Source: Sandaracinus sp964481145
GTDB lineage: Bacteria; Myxococcota_A; Polyangia; Polyangiales; Sandaracinaceae
Length of the DNA stretch: 64,000 bases
Direction: 5' to 3'
NCBI GenBank assembly: GCA_964481145.1
Contig: CAYZTA010000028.1
Location: 5,788 to 69,787, forward strand
Each line of letters begins with the position of its first letter. Position 1 is the stretch's first letter. Shown here one piece after another: positions 43,301 to 52,300 of this stretch. The notes beneath the pieces were generated by a model. The model searched no databases and was not told where the DNA came from. It worked only from the letters and a program-made list of their open reading frames with translations. The translations under genes were made by a program, and so were the position numbers.

Positions 43301-45667
43301 ATTTCGGCGCGACAAGAGTCGCTCGAGCCCTTTCAGCGCACCCAGGTGATGTGCATCGGCAGAAAGTGCCTTTTCGTAACTCGAAGCGGCTTTGTCGTCG
43401 TCCGAGAGCCGATCTTCGTACACTTCGCCGAGCGCCGCGAGCGATTCCGCCTTGTCGCCTCCTCGCTGGTTTTCCGCCTTTTTCTCGAGGAGAGCCGCGA
43501 GCGCCGACCAGTTCTTGCGTTCGCTATGGATGAGCTCGAGCGCTTCGGTCGCTCTCGGATGCGCCGCGTCTTGTTCGAGGATCGTCTCGAACATCGCCTG
43601 GGCGCGCTCCGAATCTCCGAGCTTGCGATGCAAGATCTCAGCAGCATCTGCAAGGTAGTCACGCGCCTTGCTCGGTGAGCTCGTGGCCTCCGCGCGACGG
43701 CTGAGGACATGGACGAGCTCAGGCCAGCTCTGCGCTTTCCGATATAGTTGCGCCGTTCCCTCGAGCGCCGGTTCGCAGCTCGGATCGAGGCCAAGGGCCT
43801 GACCAAAACAAGAAATCGCGAAGTCGGGGCGCGCGAGCTGCTCAGCATACCAGCGACCCAAGAGCACATAGAGCGCGAGCTTCGCGTCGCGGTCTTCGTT
43901 CGTCTGCACCGCCTCGTTCAAGGTGTTCAGAGCCTCGTTCCAGCGCTCGTTGACCTGCGCCGCCAAACGTTCGATCTCGCGTGCAGCTCGCTCATCCCGT
44001 GGATGATCGGTGAGCGCCTGCACCCATGCGACGAACGCGCTGTCGGCGTCGTTCAGCGCTTGCTCATAAATCTCCGCAATTTCCGAGAGAATCTTCGCGC
44101 GAACAGTCGCCACTTGCTCTCGTTCGCTCTTCTCGAGGAGGAGCTCGACGAGTCCTTCGGAATCGCCCGTTTGGCGCTTGAGCTCTTCGAGCGCGACCCG
44201 CGCGATTTCGTCCTCCGCATCGAGCTCGAGGATCTTTCGGTAAAGGCTCTCCGCGCTTTCGAGCTTCCCGAGGTCTGTCTCGTGGAGACGCGCGGCACGG
44301 AAGAGCAGTGACTTCTTCGCGTCGAGCTCCTCGGTCTTCTCCGATGCTTCTACGAAGACGCTGGCAGCCTTGTCCCAAGCAAGCGCGGGATCGACCAATG
44401 CTTCGAGCGCCGCCGCGTGCTCTTCGTTCGTCGGTGCGGCGAGAAGCTCGTTCTTGAGCCGATCGAACTCCGCGAGGTCGAGCTCTTCGGCCTTGCGCGC
44501 TTCGGGGGGAATCGAAGCTCGTCCTATCGATTCGAGCGCATCCCGGAATTCGCGGGCGCTCGCAAACCGATCCGCGGGATCTTTGGCGAGCGCACGAAGC
44601 ACAATTTCATCGAGCGCCTGAGAGATCCAGCCGCGAGGCGCATGGAGCGAAGGGGCTTCGGGGGAAGCCGTGAGCTGCTGCACGATCACATCCATCGCGG
44701 TCTCGCCGACGAACGGTGCCCTTCCCGTGAGCGCCTCGTAAAGCACGACCGCCGCGGCGTAGAGATCTGCGCTCGGCAGCCCCTGACCCGTCCGCAACTG
44801 CTCTGGCGCAAGCGTCTTGGGCGTCCCAGCCAAGCCGATCATCCCGCTCTTGTCGGGAGATGCCGTGGGCTGCCCCGAGAACAGGCGATCGCTCCCTGGA
44901 TCGACGAGCACACCGCTTGGCTCGTTGCGCATTTTATCTGACGCGCTCGGCCGCAACACGAACACGTTCTCCATCTTCACGCCACCATGCGTGATCCCGC
45001 GTGCATGCAGCGCCTCGAGCGCTTGAATCATTCCGCGAATGATCGGCCTCGCCTCGTTGAAATGCATCGCACCACTTCGAGCGACACGCGCGGCGAGTGA
45101 CGTTCCATCCAAATATTCGGTCGCCACCCAAGGCCGACCGTCTTCGAGCTCACCGGTCGCAACGATTCGCCCAAGGGCTCGATCGTCGAGCCGCGACGCG
45201 GCGCGGGCGACCGTCAACCAGCGCTTGGCGGCCGAGCGATCGCGCGCAAAGCCTTCGCGCAAGACTTTGATCGCGACCTTCGAAACTTCCGCGGCATCGC
45301 TCGACGCACCATTCTTTCCATGTTTTTCGGCGAAATAAACGATCCCAATGCCGCCTTCACCAAGCTTCTTCGAGATCTTGTAAGCACCGATGGACGTCCC
45401 GATCGGCAGCTCCTCCGTGTCGAGCAGAGACGTCTCGAGCCCCGCACTTTTGCCGCGAATCTCGAACCGAATCGCATCCGCGAGCGCAGAGAGCGCGTGT
45501 TCGGCATGACACTTTTCGACGAGCGCACGGGCGAAAGCCCCCTTGCCGCTGGTTCCCCCGACATCGTCGGGCGAAAGCCCGAGGAGGTCATTCGAGAGCT
45601 GCTTCATTGCGTCGAGCTCGAACAGGCGCTCAAGCTCCGCGCGGAGGTTTTCGGTCGTCGCGCTCAT
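40310..45667 (-). CDS. Giant pseudokinase-like / TPR protein
   Basis: 1785 residues. Residues about 94-385 form a Ser/Thr-kinase-like domain. The Gly-rich loop GEGGIG is near 103-108 and K134 sits in VAIKVL. The catalytic loop, however, reads HGGVKMEN (227-234), so the catalytic Asp is replaced by Gly, and DFG is DPG (256-258). It is therefore probably inactive or atypical. About 1000 residues of tetratricopeptide-like repeats follow, often with LYRxILxxDxxxxxA patterns. The C-terminal ~350 residues are a separate domain ending TADRLGFIAANDLEMA. No membrane helix is seen. It is likely a cytoplasmic scaffold. An ATG at 45667 begins it and a 163-base gap separates it from the divergent ferredoxin. 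Confidence 0.88.
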   Translation of the reverse strand: MSATTENLRAELERLFELDAMKQLSNDLLGLSPDDVGGTSGKGAFARALVEKCHAEHALSALADAIRFEIRGKSAGLETSLLDTEELPIGTSIGAYKISKKLGEGGIGIVYFAEKHGKNGASSDAAEVSKVAIKVLREGFARDRSAAKRWLTVARAASRLDDRALGRIVATGELEDGRPWVATEYLDGTSLAARVARSGAMHFNEARPIIRGMIQALEALHARGITHGGVKMENVFVLRPSASDKMRNEPSGVLVDPGSDRLFSGQPTASPDKSGMIGLAGTPKTLAPEQLRTGQGLPSADLYAAAVVLYEALTGRAPFVGETAMDVIVQQLTASPEAPSLHAPRGWISQALDEIVLRALAKDPADRFASAREFRDALESIGRASIPPEARKAEELDLAEFDRLKNELLAAPTNEEHAAALEALVDPALAWDKAASVFVEASEKTEELDAKKSLLFRAARLHETDLGKLESAESLYRKILELDAEDEIARVALEELKRQTGDSEGLVELLLEKSEREQVATVRAKILSEIAEIYEQALNDADSAFVAWVQALTDHPRDERAAREIERLAAQVNERWNEALNTLNEAVQTNEDRDAKLALYVLLGRWYAEQLARPDFAISCFGQALGLDPSCEPALEGTAQLYRKAQSWPELVHVLSRRAEATSSPSKARDYLADAAEILHRKLGDSERAQAMFETILEQDAAHPRATEALELIHSERKNWSALAALLEKKAENQRGGDKAESLAALGEVYEDRLSDDDKAASSYEKALSADAHHLGALKGLERLLSRRNRFSELLSNLHAQLEAVATPRQKISIFERIGAIQEEEFVEHAKAAAAFEKIIAIEPGHEGANTALARLYRQLHRFDELATTLEHHAKSTEDEARKVSLLVQAAKVWMVEVGSPERAIAACERALSIDPKHSEGLELLARLQAKSGDTKALLESVDRMADAESEPSKKAELFVRAGGILEEAGDNDGAIARYRSALDLDKENSAAASALRAIYAARGDAHGAAELLVREIAMAKGDITKAKLYAELGQLRRDRLKDAQAAREAFMQALELDGTCSPAAQGLGDLAFDAGEFADAAKYYEPLLARTGQMSPETARELCIRAGDAFRKVSQFDKAQRAFLNAKAVAPDDREVLERVADVTFDAGEADEAAELYRDILAKFGESLRGAERGHVFYRFGEALRRCGQLEEAERALEEASAHMPDASEPLEALSELYTGKGEFEKVVQTLRRRLESASDDEQMTLHIEMGDVLLQQLGDKARAAKNYVAALELRADDRNLLTKLMAVYSETKDWNKLIEVILRIADLVDDATLLAKYYNTAASISNRELGQPDEAVRYYERALEFAPTLVKAFEGLVWVLTQKADWARLETAYRNRIKKLESLSESKAEDLAHLWDALGELLKHRLGKPSDAIEAFEQAQKLDPKNRRRTEQLAEIYAAEPKRWFGKAVSVHQQLLSMSPYRIESYQALRKLYTEAKKPDESFCVCQALTVLKNAEPDEESFFKKHRSKKPLAGKEPISEETWNKLVMHPEQDPLLTDILTTLAPAVIAMRAQPLASLGIDAKHRHDASSSDMGKALQKAAALTRIGLPDLYDRDADVGGLSFVFSAPPAIGLGKGARAAAPAQALSFIAARHLSYMKGGMVLRHLVPTGSGLRAWLLAGIKSAIPQFPIPADLASAVTEYHAAVKQHLSGPQQEMLHSLVQKLLHAAPELDLKRWTAAVDLTADRLGFIAANDLEMATTVVRASPEESAAVSQKERLRELHLYSVSEAYLQLRHKLGIAIGD

Positions 45668-45830
45668 TGGACTCCCTGCCGATCACGCTCCCAGCGCATC
45701 GGATACGAAAACACGCAAGGCCAAGCGCCTGCGCGAGGGCCGGCAGTTTACTCGCCGAGCTCGGCTCGGCCAAGCGGCCATGATCGTTTCGTTTGACCCA
45801 CGCACCGACTCGGCCATACTCGCGCCGCGT

Positions 45831-46127
45831 ATGACGACTGTTCGCTTTTTGCCGTCGGGCTACGAAACACAGGTCAAGGTGGGCACGGCCCTCGTCGATA
45901 CCTGCGATGAACATCCGGAGACCGAAGTCCCGTTCTCCTGCCGATCCGCGAGCTGCGGCACCTGCCGCGTGCGAGTGAAAGAAGGCATGGAGCTCTTGAG
46001 TCGCCCCCAAGACGACGAGCTCGACGTGCTCGATGTCTTCGGCGATGGAAAAGACGTTCGCCTTTGCTGCCAAATTCAAGTGGTCAGCGAAGGGCGCTTG
46101 GTGCTCGAGGTCGTCGAGCCCGAGTGA
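45831..46127 (+). CDS. 2Fe-2S ferredoxin
   Basis: 98 residues from the ATG at 45831; upstream in-frame sequence overlaps the divergent kinase-TPR gene and is rejected. The plant-type cluster motif is FSCRSASCGTCRV (CxxxxCxxC), and LCCQIQV supplies the fourth cysteine. MTTVRFLPSGYE at the start and LVLEVVEPE at the end give a compact beta-grasp fold. It is an electron carrier of unknown partner; no reductase or oxygenase gene is adjacent. It is convergent with the TPR gene six bases downstream. Confidence 0.9.
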   Translation: MTTVRFLPSGYETQVKVGTALVDTCDEHPETEVPFSCRSASCGTCRVRVKEGMELLSRPQDDELDVLDVFGDGKDVRLCCQIQVVSEGRLVLEVVEPE

Positions 46128-46133
46128 GAGAAC

Positions 46134-46919
46134 TCAGCCTTCCTTTTCGAACTTCCCACCCAGCACGTCTCTCTCGGCGCTGATATCGAACAGAGGAGGA
46201 GGCGTGCTGGAGGCCGCTGCGCCCGTGGCCATGCGGAGATACATCTCCGCGGCTTTGTTTTCGGGGTCGACTTCGAGTGCCTTTTTCCAAGTCTTCATCG
46301 CCGAGTCGGAATCTCCTAGCGATAGGAGTGTCACACCGAGCGCGATATAGGCCGGAACGTATCGTGGCCTTGCGATGACCGCCTCCTCGAGCTCGAAGCG
46401 CGCCGCTTCGAGATCGCCGTTTTGCCGATAAAGCTTTGCCAGCTTCACCCGCAAATCGGCGAAGGTCGGACAAAGCAGCACGGCCTTTCGCAGCTCATGC
46501 ATGGCGTCCGTCGGCATGCCTGCATCGGCGTAGGCCTGGGCCACTTCGGCGTGAAGATTGGCGATTTTTCCGCGCACGAAAGGGTCGAGCTGCCCGGGTG
46601 ACGACGCGCCTTTCGACAACGCGGCGTGATACACCCGTTTGGCATCGTCGTAACGACCCAAATCGTTGTAGGTCACCGCGAGATTCAACGCCGCTTCGGT
46701 GTAGTTCGGGTTGATTTGAAGCGCGTGCTCGAACGCGGCCTGCGCCTCTTCGAAACGCCCACGATCGTGATGAATCACGCCCATCATATTGAGAACGTCC
46801 GCAAAATTCGTTTCAGAACGGTCCAACACCTGTTTCAGGTAGTGCTCCGCTTTGTCGAATTCGTGCTTCTCGTAATGCTCGCGGCCGAGCGCGAGGAGCT
46901 GCTTTGTACGGTCGTCCAT
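46134..46919 (-). CDS. TPR-repeat protein
   Basis: 261 residues from the ATG at 46919. There is no signal peptide. About six tetratricopeptide repeats run from residue 5 to 230 with the canonical pattern (LNLAVTYNDLGRYDDAKRVY, ALGVTLLSLGDSDSAMKTW). The Pro/Ser-rich tail (AASSTPPPLFDIS) is unstructured. TPRs mediate protein contacts. It lies downstream of bamD on the same strand with a 112-base gap, so it may have its own promoter or be read from bamD. Confidence 0.85.
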   Translation of the reverse strand: MDDRTKQLLALGREHYEKHEFDKAEHYLKQVLDRSETNFADVLNMMGVIHHDRGRFEEAQAAFEHALQINPNYTEAALNLAVTYNDLGRYDDAKRVYHAALSKGASSPGQLDPFVRGKIANLHAEVAQAYADAGMPTDAMHELRKAVLLCPTFADLRVKLAKLYRQNGDLEAARFELEEAVIARPRYVPAYIALGVTLLSLGDSDSAMKTWKKALEVDPENKAAEMYLRMATGAAASSTPPPLFDISAERDVLGGKFEKEG

Positions 46920-47031
46920 GGAGTACACTCGAATGCGCAATTGTATCGGGTGAGCCCCCCAGCCGTAAAGGAGCCTCGACCCAGATGGCCGAGAAATGGG
47001 TCGGTTTACCCAAGACGGCGTCGCTCGAAAC

Positions 47032-47934
47032 CTATTCTGATTCGTCCAAAGATTCTTCGGAGTCATCCATAGTTACGGAACCACGAGCGCTTTCTTCCTC
47101 GGATTCAGTCGATCTCGAGCTGTCATCGACACGTGACACACACGTCGTATTGAGACGGGCGAGATATTCACAAGCTTGAACACGGAAACCGCTCTCTGGA
47201 AATCGGTCGACGACCTCGCCGAAAGCGAGCCGTGCTTCGCGTTCTTGGCGCATGTGAAGATACGTGCGTCCCATCAAGATGAGAGCTTCGGGCTCGACCC
47301 CACTTCCCTCGTATTGTTCGAGCAAAGTTTGGATCCTCGCGATGGTCGCCTGAGGACGATCGCGAATGAGATAGTAGTTGGCGACGTAGAGCTCGTGTCG
47401 CGCGAGAAGCGAGAGCACCTGACGTTCGATGCGTTGAGCTTCTTCGATGTGCTCACTCTCTGGATAATCCAGAAGGAATCTTCGCACGACCCGGAGAGCT
47501 GAACGCGTTTGCGCCTGATCGCGTTGCTCTGGAGGAGGCGAAAGAAAAAGCTCCTGTGGCATTTGCTGAAAATAAGCGCGTGCGATCGCGAAGTTCGCGG
47601 TGTCGACGTCTGCGTGCGTGGGGCGCTGGCGAATGAAGGCACGATAGGCTCGAATGGCCTCCGTGTAGTGTTGCTCCTTCAGTTCGCAGTCCGCGATCCT
47701 CAACTCCGCGAGCGCGGCATATCGCGAATAGGGGTATTCGCGGCGGACATGCTGAAAAAGAGGAGTCGCTGTCAGGCAATCGTCGCTCTCGAATGCCCCT
47801 TGGGCATTCTCGAAATCCCTGCGCGCGCTCTCACTGTAAGTCAGCGCCGCCGTTTGCGTACTGCCACATCCACTCGCGAACGCGCCGAGCGCACCAATCG
47901 ACAAGAAAAACCGGACGCAACGGGGGAACGACAC
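47032..47934 (-). CDS. bamD: Outer-membrane assembly lipoprotein BamD
   Basis: 300 residues. The signal peptide ends in a lipobox ASGC at residue 23. About five TPR units follow, with FENAQGAFESDDCLTATPLF, PYSRYAALAELRIADCELK and AIRAYRAFIRQRPTH, matching BamD of the beta-barrel assembly machine. Expected location: inner leaflet of the outer membrane, bound to BamA. The C-terminal 30 residues are an acidic Ser/Glu/Asp tail not found in E. coli BamD. Family length is normally about 245-280, so this one is slightly long. Confidence 0.88.
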   Translation of the reverse strand: MSFPRCVRFFLSIGALGAFASGCGSTQTAALTYSESARRDFENAQGAFESDDCLTATPLFQHVRREYPYSRYAALAELRIADCELKEQHYTEAIRAYRAFIRQRPTHADVDTANFAIARAYFQQMPQELFLSPPPEQRDQAQTRSALRVVRRFLLDYPESEHIEEAQRIERQVLSLLARHELYVANYYLIRDRPQATIARIQTLLEQYEGSGVEPEALILMGRTYLHMRQEREARLAFGEVVDRFPESGFRVQACEYLARLNTTCVSRVDDSSRSTESEEESARGSVTMDDSEESLDESE

Positions 47935-48002
47935 CGCGGGAAGCTAGAGGAAGGATGCGGCCGCCGCAACTGGAGCGATCGTCTTTTGGTGCGGGCGATG
48001 AA

Positions 48003-49274
48003 TCAGCGCAGCTCGCGGAGCGCAGCCTCGACGCGCGCTCGATCGACTTCGCCGATTCCTCGTAAGGCGCGTTCGTAATACCGACGCGCTTCTTCCCGAT
48101 CTCCCCGAGCGCGCATGATATCACCGTACAATGCCAACCCTGCCGCCAGGTTTTCCTGTGGGCCGAGCACACGATCGGCGAATCCGCTGGCGAGCATATC
48201 GAGATTTCGTTCGAGCGCGAGTCGACCTGCGCGCAGCAGCGGAGTGGGGTCTCTCGTATCGAGGTCCGCTGCGTGGCGATATTGCTCGAATGCATCTTCG
48301 ATGCGCCCCGCCCGCGCGAGCACATCCCCGAGCGCGAGCGCGCTCACGGAATCGTTGGCCACGAGGGCGAGCGCACGTCGCAGCGACGACTCCGCAGCTG
48401 TGAGCTCGTCCCGGCCCATGAGCGCTCGCCCCAGCCCTGAATGGGCTGGCGCGTATGTGGAGTGGCTCCGGATGGCGGCACGAAACGCGGTCTCGGCCTC
48501 CTCGAAGCGGGCGGCAGAAAGAAGCGCCTCGCCGAGCGCGACCTGCGCTTCTGGCCAGCTCGGACGCCCTCGCACGGCTCGCTCGAGCCATTGTCGAGCT
48601 TCGTCCGCCACGAGCAAACGCCCAAGTTCGTACTGAATTTCGGGAGAGGATGGATCGAGCTCCGCCGCGCGGCGCAATGCGCGAATCGCATCCTCTCTCC
48701 GTCCAGCCGCTGCATAGAGACGGCCGAGGCCGAGGTGCGGTTCCGCTTCGTTCGCACGCACGGAGAGCGCGCGCTGATATGCGGATTCGGCTTCCGCCAC
48801 CGCGGCGCGCAATCGGTGCGCTTCACCCAGCGCGTAAAGCGCTTCGTAATGGTTCGGCTCGGCGACAAGGGCGGTCTCGAGCTCACCGAACGCCCGCGCA
48901 GCGCGATTCCACACCAGATCGGCGCGCGCATGACACACACGCGTCAGCACGGCCGTTCGATCGCGACGTGTGAGCGCGTTGCACGCGCGTTCAGCGGCCC
49001 TGTGATCGCCGCGCGCGAAGGACACGCGAGCCATATCGAAAAGGGACTCGAGCGACCCTCGCGCCGCACGTGACGCGCGTGTGAGTTGTTGTTCGGCTTC
49101 TCGATATCGGCCGGCGCGCAGGAGCGCCATTCCGAACGCACGTTGTGCGTCCGGGTCGCCGGTCGCACTTCGCGCGGCTGCGCGCAGGCCTTCGAGCTCC
49201 GATTCTTGCGCCTCCGTGGGGACTGCGGAGGCGAGAGAAACGGCGAGAGCAAAGACAGCCAAAGCAAAGCGCAT
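48003..49274 (-). CDS. Exported TPR-repeat protein
   Basis: 423 residues with a signal peptide (FALAVFALAVSLASAVPTEAQ). The mature part is made almost entirely of about ten TPR units rich in Ala and Arg, for example LGLGRLYAAAGRREDAIRAL. No lipobox is seen, so a periplasmic location is likely. It lies 68 bases upstream of bamD on the same strand and may be part of an envelope-assembly transcription unit. Specific function unknown. Confidence 0.83.
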   Translation of the reverse strand: MRFALAVFALAVSLASAVPTEAQESELEGLRAAARSATGDPDAQRAFGMALLRAGRYREAEQQLTRASRAARGSLESLFDMARVSFARGDHRAAERACNALTRRDRTAVLTRVCHARADLVWNRAARAFGELETALVAEPNHYEALYALGEAHRLRAAVAEAESAYQRALSVRANEAEPHLGLGRLYAAAGRREDAIRALRRAAELDPSSPEIQYELGRLLVADEARQWLERAVRGRPSWPEAQVALGEALLSAARFEEAETAFRAAIRSHSTYAPAHSGLGRALMGRDELTAAESSLRRALALVANDSVSALALGDVLARAGRIEDAFEQYRHAADLDTRDPTPLLRAGRLALERNLDMLASGFADRVLGPQENLAAGLALYGDIMRARGDREEARRYYERALRGIGEVDRARVEAALRELR

Positions 49275-49347
49275 CGGACGAGTCCCTTTCGACCGCTTGG
49301 TGTTAAGCCAAAAGAGGGGGGCTGGTCAAATCGCGTGGGTGTGTCCG

Positions 49348-49367
49348 CATGCTCCGGACCGAGCATG
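49348..49367 (-). terminator. Stem-loop after the efflux pump gene
   Basis: CATGCTC and GAGCATG (49348-49354 and 49361-49367) form a seven-base stem with a six-base loop, about 14 bases beyond the pump gene stop on the - strand. No run of T follows immediately, so termination may be weak. Confidence 0.4.
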
Positions 49368-49380
49368 GTGAAGGGGCGCC

Positions 49381-52300
49381 CTACTCCTCCTCGGCCGAAG
49401 CCTCGAGCTCGCGTCGCGGAGGGACGTGCTTCACCTCACCCACGTGTTCTTCCTTCTTCGAGACGAGGCGATCGATCGCGTGGAAAGGCCACAACAAGAT
49501 GTGCCCTGCGAATTTCACGGTGCGTGAATGCGCGACATCATCGAGCCATGAGAAGATGACCGGAGTGGCAATCAACGTGAGGAGCAGCGAGAGCGTCTGC
49601 CCCCCCGCGATAACCGACCCCATCGCGCGGTTCGTGCCCGAGCCGGCTCCGCTCGATGCCAACAAAGGAATCATCCCTGCCACGAACGCGATCGTGGTCA
49701 TCAGAATCGGACGCAATCGGTCGCGATTTCCGAGCATCACGGCATCTGCGCGCGAAAGGCCCTTTCGCCTCAGCCCGCGCATATGATCGATCTGCAGAAT
49801 CGAATTCTTCTTCACGACGCCGAAGAGCACGAGCACACCGAGCATCGAATAGATATTCAGCGATTGCCCCAGCACGAGCACCGAGAAGATCGCGAACGGC
49901 AACGTGAGTGGCAACGATGCGAGGATCGTCACCGGGTGAATCCAACTCTCGAACTGCGCTGCGAGTACGAGATACATGAACGTGAACGAAAGGAAGACCG
50001 CCACCAGGAAGCTCTGGAAGGCGCGCCCCATTTCGCGCGATCGGCCTGAGAGCTCGGTCGAATAACCGGGTTCTATCTCGAAACCTTCACGGATCTGCTC
50101 GAGCCCCGCGACGATCGCTTGCTCCGATGCTCCAGGACGTGTGGAGATGAAGATGGTCGCCTGACGTTGTCGACCGAGATGTTGAATCGAAGCAGGGCCC
50201 GTCGTGGGCACGATGCTGGCAACATCGCTCAGGCGCACGCTCCGCCCGGTGGAACTCGGCACCGTGATCTGCGCGATGTCCTCGGGGCGGCTGCGAAAAT
50301 CCGCAGCGGCGCGCAGGCGCACGTCGTATTGCTCACCGGCCTCGGTGTAGTCCGTCACCTCCAAGCCTCCGACCAGGAGCTGCATCGCGCTGGCGATGTC
50401 GATGACACTCACACCGAGATCGGCTGCACGACGACGATCCACTCGAATCTCGTACGCAGGCCGCCCCGTCACGAGTGCGGTGCTCGCTTCGGCCACTCCT
50501 GGGAGCTGTCGCGCCTCGCGCATCATGCGCTGGACATACGTGTCGAGTTTGTCGAGATCGGGCCCGGAGATCACGTACTGAACGGGGGCCGCTTGTTGTC
50601 CTGATCCGCCAAACGCGGCGATCGGATTCACGAGCACATCGACGCCTTCGGGGACGAGCGGCGGGAGGATGTCAGAGCGCACATATTCGATCGTTTGATC
50701 CTGCGAATGTTCGCGCTGATCGACGGGCACGAGCCGCACGTAAAGAGAGGACTGGTTTGCGCCACGCCCACTGGGATCACCCGCGGGCGCACCCACCGTA
50801 AGCACGGTTTGTTCGACTTCTGGCAGCTGCCGAACCGCACGAGCGATGCGCTCACTGACGAGCTCGGTCTGCGCGAGAGAAGTCCCTTCTGGGGTGCGCA
50901 CAGTGATCTCGAAGCGCGACTCGTCTTCGCTCGGAAGAAAGTTCTTTGGGACGGCTCCGATCATGGGCACGACCGACACGAGTGAGATCACGAGCACGAT
51001 GCCCACCGCCCATCGATGCCGCATCGACCAGGCGAGCAGCCACATATAGGCGCGCTCCATTCTCTGGTAGAGGAGCCCTCCGCTCTCGTGTGCGCCACCC
51101 GCGATGTCGGAGATATCTTCGACTCGGCGCTCGCCTCTCTGCCAAGCGAGATAACGTGCGCGCTCTTCGTCCCGATCGCCCGGTGCCGGATCTGGAATCT
51201 CGAGATCGTCCTCGGCCTTCTCCGACTCAGGAGGATTCGAAGCGCGAGCCGCACGCATCGGCCCTTTCAACCATCGCGAAGAGAGCATCGGCGTCAACGT
51301 GAACGACACGAGGAGCGACACGATGATCGCGAAGGACATCGTGTACCCGAAGCTCGACATGAAGCGGCCGATGATGCCGCCCATGAATGCGATGGGAAGG
51401 AAGACCGCGACCAGCGAGAGCGAGGTCGCGAGAACGGCGAGACCGATCTCTTTGGTCGCGACCACCGCCGCACGACGGGGCTCGTACCCCTTCTCTTCGA
51501 TGAAGCGAACGATATTTTCGAGCACGACGATCGCATCGTCGATGACGATACCGACCGAGAGTGTGAGCCCCAACAGCGTGATGACGTTGAGCGTGAGCCC
51601 GAGCGCCGCAATCAACGCGAACGTGGCGATGATCGACGTCGGAATGGCGAGCGCGGTGATCACCGTCGAGCGCCCATTCCGAAGGAAAAGGAGCACCACG
51701 AGCGCAGCGAGGAAGCCGCCGACGACCAAGTGCTCTTGCACCGCGTGAATCGAGTTGCGAATGAACTCACTCTCGTCGCGAACAATCTCGAGCTGATAAC
51801 TCGGCGGAATTTCGGCCTCGATCTCCGCAATCCGCGCTCTGAGCGCATCGATCACCGCCACCGTGTTCGCGCCCGATTGTTTCCGGATCGAAAGGACGAC
51901 CACGCTCTGGCCGTCGATGGTCGCGGTCGATTCTGGTTGCTCACCGACATCGCGCACCTGAGCGACGTCGCCCACCCGGATCACTTGGCCTTGGAGTTCG
52001 CGGATGGGGATCTGCGCGAAATCCGCAGGATTCGTGATGCGGCCGGCCACCCGGAGCTGAAAGGTACGCGCGCCTTGTTCGACGTTTCCGCCTGGAATCT
52101 CGACGTTCTCTCGCGCGAGCGCCACTTGAATATCACGCGCCGTCAGACCGAACCCCGCCAATTGCGTGGGATCGACGATGACCTGAATTTCTCGCTCGCG
52201 CGCACCATTGATCGTGATGCCACCGACACCGTTCATCGATTCGATGCGGCGACGCAGGACTCGATCTGCGAAATCCGTGGCTTCGCGCGCGCTTCTTTGG

